Part shown: in pieces, positions 1-7,004 of the stretch
Position numbering within the stretch: the first letter of the stretch is position 1
Layout: each line of letters begins with the position of its first letter
Source of the DNA: Gammaproteobacteria bacterium
GTDB taxonomy: Bacteria > Pseudomonadota > Gammaproteobacteria > Comchoanobacterales > Comchoanobacteraceae
Assembly: GCA_030829925.1 (NCBI GenBank)
Contig: JAURNZ010000065.1
Coordinates: forward strand, 1 to 8,462
Reading direction: 5' to 3'
DNA length: 8,462 nt
Translations under genes and position numbers: made by a program
The notes under the pieces: model-generated
Database searches by the model: none
What the model saw: the letters and a program-made list of their open reading frames with translations, nothing else
Told to the model about the DNA's origin: nothing

Positions 1-500
1 ACCAAACACCAAGCTTGTGCAGTAACCTCATTTGTAACAGCTGTCCAGCCTAACAAAGGTGGCAACGCGCCATTTAAACCACCTACAACGATATTCTGGG
101 GTGTTAAATGCTTTAAGTGACAGGTATAGACCCATGCATACCCAATCATGCCTGCCAAGCAAATTAAAGCCGTTAGTGCATTAACCATAAAATATAAAAC
201 CAATGTGCCAAGAACCATTAATCCTATGGCTAGACCCCAAGCTTCATTGAAAGAAACTGAGTTAGTAAGAAGAGGTCTTTTTTCGGTTCTTTGCATTTTT
301 TTATCAATGGGGGTTTCAACAAGCTGATTAAAAACACCACCAGAGGCAGCGACACAACCAATGCCAAATAATGCCTGGATCATGGTGATCGGATGTGAAT
401 GATCCGTCAGTAACATAGCAACAGCAGCAGATAGTAGCATTAGGGCAACTACTCTAAACTTACACAAAACAAGACATTCTTTGAATTTAGCTTGGGTCAT
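1..500 (-). CDS. ctaB: Heme O synthase (protoheme IX farnesyltransferase), C-terminus beyond the window
   Basis: This is a polytopic inner-membrane prenyltransferase of the UbiA superfamily that adds a farnesyl group to heme b to make heme O, the precursor used by CtaA. About 166 residues are visible, roughly half of the usual length near 290-300; the rest lies left of position 1. The first prenyl-diphosphate motif lies at residues 58-66 (N58, E62, D66), followed by the family signature MQRTEKRPLL (69-78). A second conserved block, LTPQNIVVGGLNGALPPLLG, lies at about 132-151. The central acidic residue of the first motif is Glu where many homologues have Asp. The ATG shares one base with the ctaA stop (TAATG), which fixes the start and implies translational coupling. 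It is the last visible gene of the minus-strand oxidase assembly operon. The alternative symbol cyoE is less apt because the neighbours serve an aa3-type oxidase. Confidence 0.93.
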   Translation of the reverse strand, partial: MTQAKFKECLVLCKFRVVALMLLSAAVAMLLTDHSHPITMIQALFGIGCVAASGGVFNQLVETPIDKKMQRTEKRPLLTNSVSFNEAWGLAIGLMVLGTLVLYFMVNALTALICLAGMIGYAWVYTCHLKHLTPQNIVVGGLNGALPPLLGWTAVTNEVTAQAWCL

Positions 501-1489
501 TATTGGTATCTAGCTTTCATATACCAGGCAACACTTACTAGCAGAAGCATTAGGCCAAAAAAATTATGCAACACTGCCAATGAAATCGGCAAATACCACC
601 AAACATTTAAGATACCAAGCGCAACTTGAATACTCAGCACACCAAGCACCACAGCTGGCCAAAATTTACTAATACTTGGATAAGCAAGCGATTTAACAGC
701 AGCTACAATAAAAAACATCGAAACAATAAAAGCATAATAGCGATGCACCATATGTACAGCCATTCTTGCATTGTGGGTCATTATACCACCTTGATAGTTT
801 TCACCCCACTTCTGAAATAATGTAAAACCAGACATAAAATCCATACTAGGGAAAAAACTTCCTTCACAGTATGGGAAAGTTGCACATACTGTCCCAGAAT
901 AAGTGGCACTTGTCCAACCACCAAGCACAAGTTGAAAAGCAAGTAGGCCGATGCCCCAACGAATCCACTTAGCAACAGATGGCATTTGAGGTGTAAAGAT
1001 TTTTCTTGGCTTTATGCTATCAAAAAATAGCCATGCCATGATAGATGTAAGCAACATGCCGCCAAGCAAATGACCCATCACAATTAAAGGATGTAGTTTT
1101 AAGGTGACAGTCCACATACCGAGTGCACCTTGAAATAAAACCAACCCTATAAGTAATATTGACATCATTTTTTTAAATGAATTATTCTCAGAACGATACA
1201 ATTGAAATGCCACCAATATGATAATGCCGCCAAAGAGGCTCGCAGCGTATCTATGTATCATCTCAAGCCAAGCCTTATACGGAGAAACATGAACATCAAT
1301 AGGATATTGCGTCAGCGCCTCAGATAGCTCTGCATCACTAAATGGTGCAGTAATTTCACCAAAGCAGCCAGGCCAATCTGGACAACCTAAACCAGCATCA
1401 CTGATACGAGTAAACGCACCTAAAAAAACTGTCAAGCAACCCCACACCATTAATGTAAAGTAGAGGTATGTATTTGTTGGACTATGCAT
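500..1489 (-). CDS. ctaA: Heme A synthase, COX15/CtaA family
   Basis: This inner-membrane heme A synthase oxidises the C8 methyl of heme O to a formyl group, giving heme A for cytochrome c oxidase. The 329-residue protein has about eight hydrophobic segments, as expected of the long COX15-type form. The N-terminal signature TRISDAGLGCPDWPGCFG lies at residues 27-44. Candidate heme ligands occur at E76-x-x-H79-R80, H140, H249-R250 and H308, in two similar four-helix halves. Cysteine pairs C36/C42 and C202/C208 sit in periplasmic loops; the second pair recalls the redox-active pair of the family. Its start overlaps the upstream SCO-like gene by one base and its stop overlaps ctaB by one base (TAATG both times). 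The ctaA-ctaB order places the two consecutive heme-modification steps together. Nothing indicates damage. Confidence 0.96.
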   Translation of the reverse strand: MHSPTNTYLYFTLMVWGCLTVFLGAFTRISDAGLGCPDWPGCFGEITAPFSDAELSEALTQYPIDVHVSPYKAWLEMIHRYAASLFGGIIILVAFQLYRSENNSFKKMMSILLIGLVLFQGALGMWTVTLKLHPLIVMGHLLGGMLLTSIMAWLFFDSIKPRKIFTPQMPSVAKWIRWGIGLLAFQLVLGGWTSATYSGTVCATFPYCEGSFFPSMDFMSGFTLFQKWGENYQGGIMTHNARMAVHMVHRYYAFIVSMFFIVAAVKSLAYPSISKFWPAVVLGVLSIQVALGILNVWWYLPISLAVLHNFFGLMLLLVSVAWYMKARYQ

Positions 1490-1989
1490 TAACCTAGCCT
1501 AGAAAACTTGAGTAATTTTTTTAGATCAGCACTTATTTTACGAGGATCAACGTCACCTTTATAGCTCATGACAATTTGACCTCTTGGGTCAATGATCAAA
1601 ATATCATCATTTTTGATGTATGTTCTTATTTGTATCATTTTTTCTTTCGAAACTACCACTGTATCTTTGGTATGAATCGGCTTAAGCGCAATCATCGCAG
1701 TTTTAAGTCTTTGTTGGTTCTTACCGGTTGCAAGCTTAAGTCTTTCTAAAAGGTACATCTGCCCTTGGCATGTTGCATCACAACTAAAGTTTGCAACTCG
1801 CGTCAAATACCATTTTGGGACTTCATCATTAAACTTTGATGTTTGGATATAGACTGAATTTTCTAATAGATTTCCTTTTTGAAGGGTAGGGTTGGCATGG
1901 CCATAAAACTGCCAAAAACCTGCAAATAACACAGGCGCGACACTTAGGACCAGACATATAATTAAGAATTTTTTTGCTTTGTAAGTCAT
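1489..1989 (-). CDS. Membrane-anchored thioredoxin-like (SCO-like) oxidase assembly protein
   Basis: This 166-residue protein has one N-terminal membrane anchor (about residues 7-28) and a periplasmic domain. A C-x3-C pair at C70 and C74 is followed by a helix rich in Leu and Arg. A strand-turn of the form ILIIDPRGQIVMSY lies at about 130-143, and the end is basic and amphipathic. This layout matches thioredoxin-fold SCO/SenC-type proteins, which deliver copper to, or reduce cysteines of, oxidase subunit II. The third copper ligand of true SCO proteins, a His just before the LIDP strand, is not seen: the matching place reads KNDDILIIDP. It may therefore act as a thiol reductase or a degenerate copper carrier. 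Members of this kind commonly sit between SURF1 and ctaA in gammaproteobacterial oxidase clusters. Its ATG overlaps the SURF1 stop by four bases (ATGA). Confidence 0.72.
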   Translation of the reverse strand: MTYKAKKFLIICLVLSVAPVLFAGFWQFYGHANPTLQKGNLLENSVYIQTSKFNDEVPKWYLTRVANFSCDATCQGQMYLLERLKLATGKNQQRLKTAMIALKPIHTKDTVVVSKEKMIQIRTYIKNDDILIIDPRGQIVMSYKGDVDPRKISADLKKLLKFSRLG

Positions 1990-2663
1990 TTCTTTAAATA
2001 AATATATCCAATTACAAGCACTAAAGCAAGTAAATAGAACTGAATGGCATACCCATAATGCCTTGCTACAGACACTTTTGGAATTGTCGTTAACTGTTGA
2101 TAATTGGTTAAACTTTGATCTAAGAGCATTTCATAATTAACAATCTCTTTCCCTGTTAACAAAGATACAAAACTTTTGTCTAGACTAACAATCATACCAA
2201 AACCTTTGAAATAACTTAAAGGCATCTTTTCTCGTATCATAACATAAGGCAAAACACGTACTACGCCTTCAAGCTTAGTCAAGTTAACTGATTCATCTTT
2301 TAAAGTTGTTATTTGACTCATAGAAACCCAGCCAACATTGACAATGACACATATATCCTCTTGACAATAGAGTCGATATATTTGAGACCCTAACTGGTTA
2401 TCTTTAACAACATTTTTCTTAATGAACTTTTCTGGCGACCAATAACCACCTGTCAACACTATTTTTTCGTACCCAACCAGAGCTTCATCACGCAAATCAA
2501 CCAAAGACATTCTTTTCGGGTTACTTGATAGGCCCTCTATTATGGATTTTTTTTCATTTGCCCGATCAATTTGCCAAAACCCTAAAAAAATTAAAAATAC
2601 TACGGCCAGAAATACTAGCAAAGTAAACATATCTATTTTTTTTAGAAAAGAATTAAGTTTCAT
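1986..2663 (-). CDS. SURF1-family cytochrome c oxidase assembly protein
   Basis: SURF1 proteins (Shy1 in yeast) help insert or hold heme A during maturation of oxidase subunit I in the inner membrane. This 225-residue protein has the expected two-helix layout: one segment at about 13-29 ending in the signature LGFWQIDRANEK (27-38), a periplasmic domain, and a second segment at about 205-222 preceded by HYGYAIQFYLLA (202-213). The periplasmic domain includes GGYW (72-75) and VIVNVGWV (106-113), matching the family pattern in which a strand ends in NRGWV, here with Val for Arg. H202 at the second membrane helix corresponds to the conserved His linked to heme in the family. It is the first gene of the minus-strand operon. 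Its ATG lies just after a TAGTAGG stretch that gives only a weak ribosome site. The product is full length. Confidence 0.9.
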   Translation of the reverse strand: MKLNSFLKKIDMFTLLVFLAVVFLIFLGFWQIDRANEKKSIIEGLSSNPKRMSLVDLRDEALVGYEKIVLTGGYWSPEKFIKKNVVKDNQLGSQIYRLYCQEDICVIVNVGWVSMSQITTLKDESVNLTKLEGVVRVLPYVMIREKMPLSYFKGFGMIVSLDKSFVSLLTGKEIVNYEMLLDQSLTNYQQLTTIPKVSVARHYGYAIQFYLLALVLVIGYIYLKK

Positions 2664-2732
2664 CCTACTATGAACGCTATCAATTTTGACAATTTATTTC
2701 AATCTCTTAGATAAAAGGGTATACTTTATAAC
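2664..2732. promoter_or_regulatory. Divergent promoter spacer between SURF1 and DUF2909 genes
   Basis: These 69 bases must hold promoters for both directions. For the plus strand a perfect TTGACA at 2686-2691 is followed after 18 bases by GATAAA (2710-2715), and a separate TATACT lies at 2720-2725. If TATACT is used, transcription would begin at or within a base or two of the ATG at 2733, giving a leaderless or nearly leaderless mRNA. No convincing minus-strand -35/-10 pair was found by eye; TTGAAA at minus-strand 2698-2703 is the best weak -35 candidate. Confidence 0.45.
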
Positions 2733-2948
2733 ATGTATAAGATTTTAATCATCACCCTGCTTGTACTTGCCATTGCAAGCTTAGCAAGCGCATTGTTTGT
2801 TATGTTTAACACAAACATTAATCGTAAAGAAATGGCTAGAGCCCTAAGTTTCAGAGTAGGCTTTTCAATGCTTCTATTTGGCTTATTATTTTTGGGTGCC
2901 TACATGGGCTGGATCGTACCTCATGGCCTATACCCTGTAACAACTTAA
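2733..2948 (+). CDS. DUF2909 family twin-transmembrane protein
   Basis: This 71-residue membrane protein has two hydrophobic helices, at about residues 3-25 and 43-64. They are joined by a basic loop containing NRKEMARALSFRVGFS (30-45), and the end is GWIVPHGL (59-66). That arrangement and the closing W-x-x-PHGL match DUF2909 proteins, small proteins of unknown function commonly found beside SURF1 in gammaproteobacterial oxidase gene clusters. Here it is divergent from SURF1 instead of upstream in the same direction, and no oxidase subunit genes are in view. A clear Shine-Dalgarno sequence is missing: the nearest purine run, AAAAGGG, ends 13 bases before the ATG. A role in oxidase assembly is inferred only from genome context. 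Confidence 0.8.
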   Translation: MYKILIITLLVLAIASLASALFVMFNTNINRKEMARALSFRVGFSMLLFGLLFLGAYMGWIVPHGLYPVTT

Positions 2949-3012
2949 TAAGCGTGCATTTCAAAAAATTTTGTGGTAAAACATGATAGAAAGCAGGATA
3001 TTTTAAGATCAT

Positions 3013-4152
3013 ATGCACGGCCTAATAACTTTATCATTTTCAGGTTATCTAATTTACACGTTAGTAGTGACTCACATAACTATTATGGCTGTCACAATCT
3101 ACCTTCATCGCCACCAATCTCATCGAGCCATAGAACTAGGTAGCTTTCCAAGTCATTTTTTTCGCTTCTGGCTATGGATCACAACGGGTATGAAAACTAA
3201 AGAATGGGTAGCTGTACACAGATGTCATCACGCACGAGTAGATACAGAAGAAGATCCTCATAGTCCTGTTACTCAAGGCATCAACACTATTTTATGGAAA
3301 GGGGTAATACCTTATCGAAAAGCTGCCTGCAATCAAGAAATTTTAACCAAGCATGGTGCTGGCACACCTAATGACTGGGTTGAAAAAAATATTTATTCTA
3401 AATTTGGCCAAATTGGAGTCATCTACTTGTTGGCAATAAATATAATATTATTTGGCTTGCCAGGCTTGTTTATCTGGCTCGTGCAAATGACATGGATACC
3501 TTTTTTTGCTGCAGGAGTTATTAATGGCATCGGACATTACTTTGGTTATAGAAACTATGATACAGGCGACCACTCCACCAATTTCTTCCCATTTGGCATA
3601 ATTATTGGCGGGGAAGAACTCCATAACAACCATCATGCATTTCCTTATGCTGCAAACCTATCACGTAGATGGTTTGAACTTGATGTAGGCTATCTTTACA
3701 TACAGATGCTTGAATACCTTGGACTTGCAAAGATTAAATATACTGCTGAAAGATTAAATACACCTCTTCCAATCTCTAATCGATGGAGTCTTCAGCAACT
3801 TAATCAACACAAACTCCAACTCTTAAGAATTTATGACAATTCTGTCAACAAAGTTATTTTGAAAGGTCAAAACACACCTAATAAAATTAAAAAACTTATC
3901 TTAAAATCATATCATCGCCTATCACAAAATGAGCTCTCTAAGCTTACAAGTATATGTAAAGACAACCCACAACTTGAAAAAATTGTTGAGCTCAAAACAC
4001 ATTTACATGACATTTTACATAATACACACGTTTCTGAAAAAGTTAGACAATTACTCGACTGGTGCAAAACTTGTCGCGAAACCAAAATAAATTGTTTAAT
4101 TGAATTTTCATCTTGGTTAGAATCATTAATTGGAGATAAACAACATGTTTAA
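3013..4152 (+). CDS. Membrane fatty acid (acyl-CoA/acyl-lipid) desaturase
   Basis: This is a di-iron integral-membrane desaturase that introduces a cis double bond into acyl chains, adjusting membrane fluidity. The three histidine boxes are present: H32-RHQS-H37, H69-RC-H72-H73 and H204-NN-H207-H208, with a further His at H175. Hydrophobic segments lie at about 8-30, 49-60 and 133-175. The catalytic domain ends near residue 235. The remaining 140 or so residues are hydrophilic and helical, with a closing stretch around WCKTCRETKINCLIEFSSWL (about 348-367); similar C-terminal extensions occur in some gammaproteobacterial desaturases of this subgroup. The position of the double bond (delta-9 is most common) cannot be read from sequence. 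AGGA at 2995-2998 lies 14 bases before the ATG, rather far. The end overlaps the next gene by eight bases. Confidence 0.92.
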   Translation: MHGLITLSFSGYLIYTLVVTHITIMAVTIYLHRHQSHRAIELGSFPSHFFRFWLWITTGMKTKEWVAVHRCHHARVDTEEDPHSPVTQGINTILWKGVIPYRKAACNQEILTKHGAGTPNDWVEKNIYSKFGQIGVIYLLAINIILFGLPGLFIWLVQMTWIPFFAAGVINGIGHYFGYRNYDTGDHSTNFFPFGIIIGGEELHNNHHAFPYAANLSRRWFELDVGYLYIQMLEYLGLAKIKYTAERLNTPLPISNRWSLQQLNQHKLQLLRIYDNSVNKVILKGQNTPNKIKKLILKSYHRLSQNELSKLTSICKDNPQLEKIVELKTHLHDILHNTHVSEKVRQLLDWCKTCRETKINCLIEFSSWLESLIGDKQHV

Positions 4153-4639
4153 AAAACTAATCATCATTACTCTAATATGCGCCTCAGCATTTTCGGCTGA
4201 GCAAAACACAAATAAGGGCAATGAACTAACAAATGCCAAATTAAACCCTCAACTAAAACAATTCCCCATCATAAGCGATGAGGTTGTTTATTTGCCCAAT
4301 GCAAATCGGTACATTTATTCTGTGAGAAAACTTTTAAATCCCAACCTACAATACACATCTAGGGCAAGCAAGCTATTAAATAACATCGTTCCACTGGCCA
4401 AAAAAGCTCGAATCGTTAACATCTATGGCTTCACTAGTGAAGCACTCAAAGGACCGATTGGCGTTAAGACAAGCAGCGAACAAGCGCAAAGAATTGCAGA
4501 CTATTTATGGTCACAAGGCATTCCACTAGACAAAATGAATGTTAGAGGCATGGGTTTCCAAGAACCAAGAATACAAGCATCTAATGATGTCGAACAGCAT
4601 TTTTTCAACAATAGAATCGAAATTGATTTAATCCAATGA
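4145..4639 (+). CDS. Exported OmpA-like domain protein with altered peptidoglycan-binding residues
   Basis: The ATG at 4145 is preferred because GGAG at 4132-4135 lies nine bases upstream and the product then begins with a typical signal peptide, MFKKLIIITLICASAFSA, cut after A18. A TTG 15 bases upstream is in frame but overlaps that ribosome site. The 164-residue protein carries a C-terminal OmpA-like domain at about 85-163. Its recognisable parts are VNIYGFTSEA, a helix SSEQAQRIADYLWSQGI, the strand VRGMGFQEPR and the closing FFNNRIEIDL. The Asp and Arg that bind diaminopimelate in OmpA homologues are replaced: GFTS stands where GHTD is usual, and SSEQAQ stands where LSxxRA is usual. Peptidoglycan binding is therefore uncertain. 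The fold resembles small OmpA-like proteins such as the Legionella secretion component IcmN/DotK, but no secretion genes lie nearby, so that identity is not claimed. Confidence 0.75.
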   Translation: MFKKLIIITLICASAFSAEQNTNKGNELTNAKLNPQLKQFPIISDEVVYLPNANRYIYSVRKLLNPNLQYTSRASKLLNNIVPLAKKARIVNIYGFTSEALKGPIGVKTSSEQAQRIADYLWSQGIPLDKMNVRGMGFQEPRIQASNDVEQHFFNNRIEIDLIQ

Positions 4640-4647
4640 GGCCCACT

Positions 4648-5337
4648 ATGTCTTTTAGAAAATTCAAAATACTTGCAACCATATTTTGCTTCTCCGCATG
4701 CTATGCTGGGCACCACAACATAACAGACATCATTTGTAGCGGCAATGCCTCCCTATACATTGATGGCAAAAAAGACATGTTCTCTGAAAAAAACACAACA
4801 CAAACATCTATTGAAGATGGTGTTATGATCATTACAGCCGGACAAGTCAGAGCCAATCTTCCAAGAAAGTTGCAAAGCATTTCGCTACATGACAACTGCC
4901 AACTGAGAACCAAACACTGGAACGGTCGCATCAACACCCTAGTTCACAACACAAATAATGATGTCATTATGGACGGTTTTTTAAGCATTAAGAAGATTTT
5001 AAAAACTGGCAACGGACGCTTGGTCGTCTATTGGCTTGATGGCACCAATGACCTTGTCGCCACTATCGATTCAGGTAAAGCATACTTGGCCGGGCAGGTT
5101 AAACGACTAATTCTTCGCACAACAGGTAACAGCCATTTTAACGGACAACACTTAATTTCTAAACGTGTACTATTACGCGCATCAAACCAAAGCACCGCAC
5201 AAGTTCATCCTTTAAATGCACTGACTGTATTTAGTTTAGATCAAAGCCACGTTGGCTATGTTAGACCGGTCTCTTATAGCAACCTATCTAGCTCAGACCA
5301 AAGCAGCATTGTGATGGAGCCGTTTAGACAAAACTAA
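4648..5337 (+). CDS. Exported DUF2807/GIN-like beta-helix protein
   Basis: This is a 229-residue exported protein of uncertain role. The start at 4648 is chosen because GAGG (4638-4641) stands six bases upstream; an in-frame ATG at 4636 that overlaps the previous stop (ATGA) would add four residues, MRPT. The N-terminus MSFRKFKILATIFCFSACYA is a signal peptide, most likely cut after the Ala before GHHN; the Cys at FSAC does not fit a lipobox well. The rest is short repeated strands rich in Gly, Asn and Asp, such as ICSGNASLYIDG, LVATIDSGKAYLAGQ and LILRTTGNSHFNGQ. This pattern resembles the single-stranded beta-helix of DUF2807 (GIN domain) proteins, often called putative adhesins. Assignment rests on pattern alone. 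The adjacent OmpA-like gene suggests a paired cell-envelope function. Confidence 0.62.
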   Translation: MSFRKFKILATIFCFSACYAGHHNITDIICSGNASLYIDGKKDMFSEKNTTQTSIEDGVMIITAGQVRANLPRKLQSISLHDNCQLRTKHWNGRINTLVHNTNNDVIMDGFLSIKKILKTGNGRLVVYWLDGTNDLVATIDSGKAYLAGQVKRLILRTTGNSHFNGQHLISKRVLLRASNQSTAQVHPLNALTVFSLDQSHVGYVRPVSYSNLSSSDQSSIVMEPFRQN

Positions 5338-5355
5338 ACCCATAGCAATCGACAT

Positions 5356-6255
5356 ATGTCAGAATTAAAAGAAAAATGGCAGCAAAAGACTGAAGATTAT
5401 GGCTTCAAAGTCAAAATCCCTAGCGATCTGCTATCTACATTTGATGAGCACAACCCAAATGACCCGCTTACCAAACAATTCATACCAAGCATAGACGAAA
5501 GCAAAGGTGATGGATTAATAGACCCATTGCAAGAACATGACATCATTCATGGTGGAATCATACAAAAATATAAACATCGAGTATTGATCACCACAACTGG
5601 CGCCTGTGCGATTCATTGTAGATATTGCTTTAGGCGACATTTTCCCTATGAAGGGAATAGCATTCTAAAACATTTGGATCAGCTGATTCAATACCTGTCA
5701 GATCACCCAGACATCAATGAAGTTATCCTAAGTGGTGGCGACCCATTGATGCTAAAAAATCATCACTTAAAAAAGATATTTGATGCACTTCAATCATTAA
5801 AGACCATTAACATCGTTAGGTTTCACACAAGAATTCCAACCGTACTACCCAAAAGAATTGATTACGCGTTCAAACAGTTAATCAAAGAATATAATCAATG
5901 GCATTGGGTCATTGTTACACATGTTAACCACGCCAATGAATTAAATGATCAGAATAAACTAGCCATAGATACTTTGAAATCATTAGGCATCACTATGCTT
6001 AATCAGTCTGTTTTACTTAAAGACATTAATGACACAGTAGACACGTTGCAAACACTTTCGCTAAAGCTATTTAATCATGGCATACTACCTTATTATCTTC
6101 ATCAATTTGATCCTGTCAAAGGTGCCATGCACTTTGAAGTTCCCATGTCTAAAGGAAGACACCTTATTAAAGAACTACAAACCGTTCTTCCGGGCTATCT
6201 AGTGCCTAAATACGTTCAAGAACAACCAGGCCAACCCAATAAGACTATTTTATGA
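5356..6255 (+). CDS. epmB: EF-P beta-lysylation protein, lysine 2,3-aminomutase family
   Basis: EpmB (YjeK) is a radical-SAM, PLP-dependent enzyme that turns lysine into (R)-beta-lysine, which EpmA attaches to elongation factor P so that ribosomes pass polyproline stretches. The radical-SAM cluster motif C84-AIH-C88-RY-C91 is followed by FRRHFPY (92-98), typical of this subgroup. SGGDPLM lies at 126-132. NQSVLLKDIND (216-226) and LPYYLHQFDPVKGAMHF (244-260) are further family blocks. K296 near the end, in PGQPNK, fits the PLP lysine position of lysine 2,3-aminomutases. At 299 residues it is shorter than the E. coli enzyme (about 342), mainly at the N-terminus; an in-frame TAA at 5335-5337 rules out a longer start. 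No clear Shine-Dalgarno precedes it, 18 bases after the previous stop. The partners efp and epmA are not in the window. The stop overlaps prmC by four bases. Confidence 0.92.
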   Translation: MSELKEKWQQKTEDYGFKVKIPSDLLSTFDEHNPNDPLTKQFIPSIDESKGDGLIDPLQEHDIIHGGIIQKYKHRVLITTTGACAIHCRYCFRRHFPYEGNSILKHLDQLIQYLSDHPDINEVILSGGDPLMLKNHHLKKIFDALQSLKTINIVRFHTRIPTVLPKRIDYAFKQLIKEYNQWHWVIVTHVNHANELNDQNKLAIDTLKSLGITMLNQSVLLKDINDTVDTLQTLSLKLFNHGILPYYLHQFDPVKGAMHFEVPMSKGRHLIKELQTVLPGYLVPKYVQEQPGQPNKTIL

Positions 6256-7004
6256 ATAAGCTCATTCAAAAGCTATTAGACAGCGGAATTAAAAATGCAG
6301 CACAAGAACATCAGTGGCTAAAAGACAGCGCTGAATCCGAACAACAATTAAGCACATGGGTTGACGATCGCAGCAAAGGCAAGCCCTTAGCTTATATTCT
6401 TGGCCATGTTGATTTTTTTGGGCTCAATTTAACGGTAAACGAACATGTTTTGATTCCAAGGTTTGAAACGGAAACATTCGTTGAGTTATTTTTACAACAC
6501 ACACCGAAGCATAAGCCCTATCACATTCTTGACCTAGGCTGCGGATCCGGCGCGATTGCCCTTGCAATAAAAAAACATTTACCTAAATGCAATGTCATCG
6601 GACTTGATTTAAGTTTAGATGCCTTAAATGTTGCTTTAAGCAACCAAAGAAATTATCCAGACATTCATATTCACTGGGTTCAAGGAGACTGGCTAAATGC
6701 CATCAACTTAGACAAAATAGACATCATTATCTCAAACCCTCCCTATGTTGAGTCAGATTGGCAAGACTCATCTATTTTTTTTGAACCTAATACAGCATTG
6801 TATAGTGGTAAAGATGGCCTTGATGACATTAAAAAAATCATTCACCAAGCCTCCCAACATCCCCATTTAGAGCTTTGGTTTGAACATGGTCATGAACATG
6901 ACTTATCAAAGATCATAAGTTCCTCGTGGAACATTCAAAAATTTTTTGACCACAGTGGCACACAGCGGTTCACTCATTTAACTAGCAAAAAAAAGCATGT
7001 TTAG
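6252..7004 (+). CDS. prmC: Peptide chain release factor N5-glutamine methyltransferase
   Basis: PrmC (HemK) uses S-adenosylmethionine to methylate the glutamine of the GGQ motif in release factors RF1 and RF2, which increases termination efficiency. The Rossmann methyltransferase glycine motif DLGCGSG is at residues 94-100. The catalytic NPPY motif is at 162-165, inside IIISNPPYVESDW. GKPLAYILGHVDFFGL (43-58) and LIPRFETE (67-74) form the substrate-binding linker, with Phe where the family usually has Pro (IPRPETE). The C-terminal block ELWFEHGHEHD followed by GTQR is as in homologues. The protein has 250 residues against a usual 275-290; the shortening is in the N-terminal helical domain that grips the release factor. 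It starts in an ATGA overlap with epmB and ends in an eight-base overlap with the DarT-like gene. Confidence 0.93.
   Translation: MNKLIQKLLDSGIKNAAQEHQWLKDSAESEQQLSTWVDDRSKGKPLAYILGHVDFFGLNLTVNEHVLIPRFETETFVELFLQHTPKHKPYHILDLGCGSGAIALAIKKHLPKCNVIGLDLSLDALNVALSNQRNYPDIHIHWVQGDWLNAINLDKIDIIISNPPYVESDWQDSSIFFEPNTALYSGKDGLDDIKKIIHQASQHPHLELWFEHGHEHDLSKIISSSWNIQKFFDHSGTQRFTHLTSKKKHV

Noticed and set aside
626..975. Short open frames on both strands inside ctaA
   Set aside because: They overlap a full-length heme A synthase with all its motifs, and their translations show no domain.
2949..3012. A terminator between the DUF2909 and desaturase genes
   Set aside because: No GC-rich stem followed by a T-run is present in the 64 bases; separate transcription of the two genes cannot be shown.
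4145..4639. Identity as the type IV secretion component IcmN/DotK
   Set aside because: The OmpA-like fold and small size would fit, but there is no lipobox, no icm/dot gene nearby, and OmpA-like domains are common.
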